From: Candidatus Thiothrix putei
Lineage (GTDB): Bacteria > Pseudomonadota > Gammaproteobacteria > Thiotrichales > Thiotrichaceae
Assembly: GCA_029972225.1 (NCBI GenBank)
Contig: CP124756.1
Location: 1,470,001 to 1,534,000, forward strand
Reading direction: 5' to 3'
DNA length: 64,000 nucleotides
The notes beneath the pieces are model-generated. The model searched no databases, was not told the origin of the DNA, and saw only the letters and a list, made by a program, of their open reading frames with translations. How positions within the stretch are numbered: position 1 is the first letter of the stretch; each line of letters begins with the position of its first letter. This document shows, in pieces, positions 60,091 through 64,000 of the stretch. The translations under genes and the position numbers were made by a program.

Positions 60091-61536
60091 ATGGCTCATA
60101 GTGCTGCACTCTCTTCAGAGCAATATAACTATGATATCGTGAAGAAATTCGCGATAGCTTCGATCATCTGGGGTATCCTCGGCATGACTGCCGGTGTGTA
60201 TATCGCGTCAGAATTGGCTTGGCCTTTCCTGAACTTCGATATTGCCCAGATCACGTTTGGACGCTTGCGTCCGTTACATACCAGTGGTGTTATCTTCGGT
60301 TTCGGTGGTAATGCGCTGTTTGCGACTTCTTACTATGTAGTACAACGTACTTGCCAAGCACGTCTGGCAGGTGGCACTTTCTGGCCTAACTTTACCTTCT
60401 GGGGCTGGAACTTATCTGTTTTAGTGGCTGGTTTGTTGTACCTGCAAGGTTACACTCAAGGTCGTGAATACGCAGAGCCAGTTTGGTTCGTTGATATTGC
60501 GATTACTGTGGTTTGGGTCGTTTACTTCCTGATCTTCACTATCACCTTGATGAAGCGTAACCAGCCTCACATTTATGTGGCTAACTGGTTCTATATGTCG
60601 TTCATCTTGGCAACGGCATTGCTGCACATTTTCAACAACTTGGCAGTACCTGTTAGCTTGACGTCGGCGGCGTCTTATAGCTTGTTCTCTGGTGCGCAAG
60701 ATGCGATGACGCAGTGGTGGTACGGTCACAACGCGGTGGGTTTCTTCCTGACAGCGGCATTCTTGGGGATGATGTACTACTTTGTGCCTAAGCAAGCAGG
60801 TCGTCCGGTTTACTCTTACCGTTTGTCCATCATCCACTTCTGGGCATTGAGCTTCATGTACATGTGGGTAGGTACTCACCACCTGCACTGGACGGCTATC
60901 CCTGACTGGACTTCCACATTGGCAGCAACCTTCTCCATCATGCTGTTGATGCCATCGTGGGGTGGTATGATCAACGGTATCATGACCCTTTCAGGTGCAT
61001 GGGATAAACTGCGTACTGACCCTATCATGATGTTCATGATTACAGCGCTGTCTTTCTATGGTATGTCTACCTTTGAAGGCCCGATGATGTCGTTGAAGAG
61101 TGTTAACGCGCTGTCACATTACACTGACTGGACAGTAGGTCACGTTCACTCTGGCGCTCTGGGTTGGGTGGCAATGATCTCTATCGCGTCGTTCTATCAC
61201 ATGATCCCGCGTCTGTGGAACACCACGCTGTACAGTATGCAAATGGTTTACACGCATTTCTTCTTGGCGACTATCGGTACTATCCTGTACATCACTGCAT
61301 TGTGGGTATCCGGTATCGGTCAAGGTTTAATGTTGCGTGCGTTTGATGAATACGGCAACTTGGCTTATACCTTCGTTGAAACGGTTGCGTTCATGCATGG
61401 CCCATTGGTAGCACGTGCGGTAGGCGGCTTGTTCTTCTTGTCGGGTATGTTGTTGATGGCTTATAACATCTACATGACCATTTCGCGTGCAAAACAGGAA
61501 GAAGGTGTTCCTGCGACTGCTGCTGCTAAAGCGTAA
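60091..61536 (+). CDS. ccoN: cbb3-type cytochrome c oxidase subunit I
   Basis: A 481-residue membrane protein with twelve helices and the haem/copper histidine segments: [57 protein letters not shown] and [14 protein letters not shown]. It forms the oxygen-reducing centre of the high-affinity cbb3 oxidase. It leads ccoNOQP behind a 145-base leader with the FNR-type site. Confidence 0.98.
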   Translation: MAHSAALSSEQYNYDIVKKFAIASIIWGILGMTAGVYIASELAWPFLNFDIAQITFGRLRPLHTSGVIFGFGGNALFATSYYVVQRTCQARLAGGTFWPNFTFWGWNLSVLVAGLLYLQGYTQGREYAEPVWFVDIAITVVWVVYFLIFTITLMKRNQPHIYVANWFYMSFILATALLHIFNNLAVPVSLTSAASYSLFSGAQDAMTQWWYGHNAVGFFLTAAFLGMMYYFVPKQAGRPVYSYRLSIIHFWALSFMYMWVGTHHLHWTAIPDWTSTLAATFSIMLLMPSWGGMINGIMTLSGAWDKLRTDPIMMFMITALSFYGMSTFEGPMMSLKSVNALSHYTDWTVGHVHSGALGWVAMISIASFYHMIPRLWNTTLYSMQMVYTHFFLATIGTILYITALWVSGIGQGLMLRAFDEYGNLAYTFVETVAFMHGPLVARAVGGLFFLSGMLLMAYNIYMTISRAKQEEGVPATAAAKA

Positions 61537-61553
61537 TCAGGGAGAGTTGAGAT

Positions 61554-62312
61554 ATGTTTAAACACGAAAGTATCGAAACCAATTCGGGACTGTTGATTGT
61601 CCTGACCCTGGTTGCTATCAGTATTGGTGGTCTGGTGGAAATCGTTCCATTGCACTACATCAATGAAACTGTGGAAGATGTGAAAGACCCCGCGACCGGT
61701 TTGGAAGTTGTGCGTCCTTACACACCGTTAGAGCAACGTGGGCGTGACATTTACGTCCGTGAAGGTTGCTACACTTGCCACTCACAAATGATCCGTCCGT
61801 TCCGTGATGAAGACCTGCGCTATGGTCACTATTCACTCGCTGCTGAGTCCAAGTACGATCACCCATTCCAATGGGGTTCCAAGCGTACTGGCCCCGATTT
61901 GGCGCGTGTTGGTGGTAAATATTCCAACGAATGGCAAGTTCAGCATTTGATGGCACCGCGTTCAGTCGTGCCTGAATCCATTATGCCTAACTATCCTTGG
62001 TTGCAAACCTCGGATTTGGATTTGTCGGATCTTCAAGATCGTATGGTGGCGTTGAAACGGGTAGGTGTGCCTTACTCGCAAACCACAGTTGAATACGAAG
62101 ATAACGTGAAGAAGTTTGGTGAAGAGGTCGCTAAGAAACTTGACATCAATCAAGCAGAGGCTAATCTGATTGCACAGGCTAAAGCAGGCAACTACGACGG
62201 TAATCCTAACAACATCAGTGAGATGGATGCCTTGGTTGCTTACCTGCAAGTGCTGGGTACGATGGTTGACTTTAAAAAGTTTGATGAAGACCACTTCATT
62301 CAATTCCGTTAA
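61554..62312 (+). CDS. ccoO: cbb3-type cytochrome c oxidase subunit II
   Basis: A 252-residue membrane-anchored mono-haem c protein. The N-terminal helix is residues 12-32, the haem motif [13 protein letters not shown] has Cys72-Cys75-His76, and the probable Met ligand is in ESIMPNYPW. The C-terminal part is somewhat longer than in many CcoO proteins. Confidence 0.97.
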   Translation: MFKHESIETNSGLLIVLTLVAISIGGLVEIVPLHYINETVEDVKDPATGLEVVRPYTPLEQRGRDIYVREGCYTCHSQMIRPFRDEDLRYGHYSLAAESKYDHPFQWGSKRTGPDLARVGGKYSNEWQVQHLMAPRSVVPESIMPNYPWLQTSDLDLSDLQDRMVALKRVGVPYSQTTVEYEDNVKKFGEEVAKKLDINQAEANLIAQAKAGNYDGNPNNISEMDALVAYLQVLGTMVDFKKFDEDHFIQFR

Positions 62313-62360
62313 TTTTCTGTGCTACTGGATAGTGGCCTCTGTTGACAAGGTGAGGATCAA

Positions 62361-62588
62361 ATGCTGACAGACTTCTGGACATGGATCTTGGATCTAGGTA
62401 ACAGCAAGACCGTTGCGTTGCTGATCTTTTTTACGACGTTTGTGGGTATCGTCATCTACGTTTATTCCAGCCGCAAACGTGGCGAAAGGCTTGAGTCTTA
62501 TCGCTACATGCCGCTGATGGATGAGGATGAAGCAGACAAACGTGTCAAAGCAGCAGAGGCGGCTTCCCAATCAAAAGGTGAGAAATAG
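62361..62588 (+). CDS. ccoQ: cbb3-type oxidase small subunit CcoQ
   Basis: A 75-residue protein with one membrane helix (VALLIFFTTFVGIVIYVY), then the RGERLESYRYMPLMDEDE segment typical of CcoQ/FixQ. It helps assemble or stabilise the oxidase. It lies 2 bases before ccoP. Confidence 0.9.
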   Translation: MLTDFWTWILDLGNSKTVALLIFFTTFVGIVIYVYSSRKRGERLESYRYMPLMDEDEADKRVKAAEAASQSKGEK

Positions 62589-62590
62589 TT

Positions 62591-63541
62591 ATGGCTACTC
62601 CTGTAAAAGACCCTTTGACCGGCGCAGAAACGACTGGTCACGTTTGGGATGATTCGTTACAAGAATTTAACAATCCCCTGCCACGCTGGTGGTTGTGGAC
62701 ATTCTACGGCACGATCATTTTTACCATTTTATACTGGGTTATGTACCCTTCTTGGCCGATTGGTAATACCTATTTAAAAGGTATTGGTAACGATATTACC
62801 TATAAGACTGATGCGGGCGAAGAGAAAACCACCCACTGGAACATGCGTGCACTATTGGCGCATGACATGCAAAACGGTGCAGAAGCGATCAAGCAGCAAG
62901 AATACCTCGCTAAAGTTGGCGCGGCTTCTTATGAGCAAATTGCACAAGATCCTGATATGTCTTCTTTCGTGCGTTCTTACGGCGTAGGCATGTTCGGTGA
63001 TAACTGTGCCGCTTGCCACCAGTCTGGCGGTCAAGGTGTGGTCGGTCAATTCCCTAACTTGGTGGATGATGATTGGTTGTGGGGTGGTGACACCACGGCG
63101 ATTGAAAATACTATCCGTCATGGTCGTTTGGGTTACATGCCTGCTTACAGCAAAACCTTTGATGAAACGCAACTCAATCAAGTGGCTAACTACGTGTTAA
63201 CACTGTCTGGGGAGCCAGCAGTAGATGCAGCCGCCGCCGCAGAAGGTCAAAAAATCTTCCAAGGCCAAGCAGGTGGTTGCTACATGTGCCATACAAAGGA
63301 AGGCACAGGTATGCACGCACAAGGTTCTGCTAACCTGACTGATAAAGTTTGGACAATTGCTAACCTGCCAGCCGCAGAAACCCCTGAAGCTAAATTGGAA
63401 GCGGTGAAAGCCGTTATCCATAATGGTGTTAAGCGTCAAATGCCTGTGTTCGGTAAAGACGGTCGTAACCTGTCTGATACTGAAATCAAGGTATTGGTTG
63501 CTTACCTGCAACAGATGTCCGGCGGTGCTGGCGCACAGTAA
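62591..63541 (+). CDS. ccoP: cbb3-type cytochrome c oxidase subunit III
   Basis: A 316-residue di-haem protein. The N-terminal GHVWDDSLQEFNNPLPRWWLWTF precedes the membrane helix. The haem motifs are NCAACHQSGGQGVVGQFPNL and CYMCHTKEGTGMHAQG. It delivers electrons to CcoN. A strong terminator follows. Confidence 0.97.
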   Translation: MATPVKDPLTGAETTGHVWDDSLQEFNNPLPRWWLWTFYGTIIFTILYWVMYPSWPIGNTYLKGIGNDITYKTDAGEEKTTHWNMRALLAHDMQNGAEAIKQQEYLAKVGAASYEQIAQDPDMSSFVRSYGVGMFGDNCAACHQSGGQGVVGQFPNLVDDDWLWGGDTTAIENTIRHGRLGYMPAYSKTFDETQLNQVANYVLTLSGEPAVDAAAAAEGQKIFQGQAGGCYMCHTKEGTGMHAQGSANLTDKVWTIANLPAAETPEAKLEAVKAVIHNGVKRQMPVFGKDGRNLSDTEIKVLVAYLQQMSGGAGAQ

Positions 63542-63566
63542 GATACGCTGTTTTCAGGTATGATAG

Positions 63567-63592
63567 AGGCCGGATTTGTTCCGGCCTTTTTG
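63567..63592 (+). terminator. terminator of ccoNOQP
   Basis: AGGCCGGA and TCCGGCCT pair around TTTGT and are followed by a T run, between ccoP and murB. Confidence 0.88.
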
Positions 63593-63624
63593 CGTTATGA
63601 ACCTTTAAGACAACCGATTGCTAC

Positions 63625-64000
63625 ATGAAAATTCGCGAAAATTATTCCCTGAAAGCACTCAATACCTTCGGGTTAGCTGTTAAAGCCCGTTATTTCTGTA
63701 GCTTGCACAAGCTGAGTGGAGTACGCACCTTGATGGCCTGGCAGCAGGAACATCCTGATTTACCGCTATTATTTCTGGGAGGCGGCAGTAATATATTGTT
63801 CGTCAATGATTATCCGGGCTTAGTCGTGCAAGTGCGCTTGGAAACCTTGGAAGTATTGGGACAGGATGAGAATTACCATTATGTACGTGCGGGAGCAGGC
63901 AATAACTGGCATGAATTTGTGCAATGGACTATCGCACAAGGCTTTGCAGGGCTTGAAAACTTATCGTTGATTCCAGGAACCGTCGGCGCAGCACCAATGC
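63625..64000 (+). CDS. murB: UDP-N-acetylenolpyruvoylglucosamine reductase, N-terminal part
   Basis: The frame starts MKIRENYSLKALNTFGLAVKA and runs off the window after 125 codons. It has the FAD-binding LGGGSNILFVNDYPGLVVQ and GLENLSLIPGTVGAAPM motifs of MurB. It reduces the enolpyruvyl group in peptidoglycan precursor synthesis. Only the start of the FAD domain is visible. Confidence 0.95.
   Translation, partial: MKIRENYSLKALNTFGLAVKARYFCSLHKLSGVRTLMAWQQEHPDLPLLFLGGGSNILFVNDYPGLVVQVRLETLEVLGQDENYHYVRAGAGNNWHEFVQWTIAQGFAGLENLSLIPGTVGAAPM

Overview
The window looks like chromosome of a gammaproteobacterium close to Thiothrix (Thiotrichales). This is inferred from gene content and style, not from a search: gammaproteobacterial gene orders (pepA-holC-valS, pyrG-kdsA-eno-ftsB-ispD, bamD/rluD divergent), a cbb3 oxidase, glycolate oxidase next to phosphoglycolate phosphatase and ribulose-phosphate epimerase genes (fits an autotroph that must salvage 2-phosphoglycolate), XisH/XisI pairs, and many insertion sequences. 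No rRNA, tRNA or CRISPR array was recognised.

Layout. 1-4.5 kb: the end of an Rpn-type nuclease gene, then a leftward block oppB-oppC-selD-selU. 4.6-8.0 kb: a wreckage zone. A membrane-protein gene is cut by a DDE-transposase IS (5039-7651), which is itself split by an intact ISAs1-type IS (5631-6851, 10-bp target duplication), and abuts a fragment of an IS5-type transposase. 8.0-19.1 kb: a decayed BREX type 1 locus. Only the C-terminal half of pglX remains. It is followed by a GmrSD/BrxU-like restriction gene, an ABC/OLD-like ATPase gene, a PIN-nuclease gene, an AlbA_2/RecG-like ATP-binding gene, pglZ (frameshifted by an exact 200-bp tandem duplication) and brxL. brxA, brxB, brxC and the methyltransferase half of pglX are absent from the window. 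19.2-27.3 kb: a DUF2189 membrane protein, a lipoprotein, a P-type cation ATPase, an ISKra4-type IS with a likely -1 frameshift at a run of eight A, an xisH-xisI pair, and a UPF0175/PIN toxin-antitoxin-like pair.

27.4-52 kb is mostly housekeeping: valS, holC and pepA; a methyltransferase and a YchJ-type protein; feoABC behind a Fur-box-like site; gph and rpe; three tandem outer-membrane beta-barrel paralogues; bamD, rluD, pyrG, kdsA, eno, ftsB and ispD; and glcDEF. 52-59.5 kb: an EamA exporter, two paralogous SEC-C proteins, an unknown protein, and a broken type III restriction-modification locus. In that locus mod is cut after about 155 codons and joined to the tail of an xisH gene plus a whole xisI, followed by an apparently intact res. 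59.6-64 kb: dgkA, an FNR-type site and ccoNOQP, then the start of murB.

The most interesting part is 9.7-17.1 kb. In known BREX loci the space between pglX and pglZ carries embedded defence genes (BrxU; the PARIS genes ariA/ariB). Here it carries a BrxU-like gene plus a tightly coupled ATPase-PIN-AlbA_2 trio. The trio has the form of an ATPase-plus-nuclease defence module with a PIN domain where PARIS has a TOPRIM protein. It stays open in frame while the BREX core around it has been truncated, frameshifted or lost.
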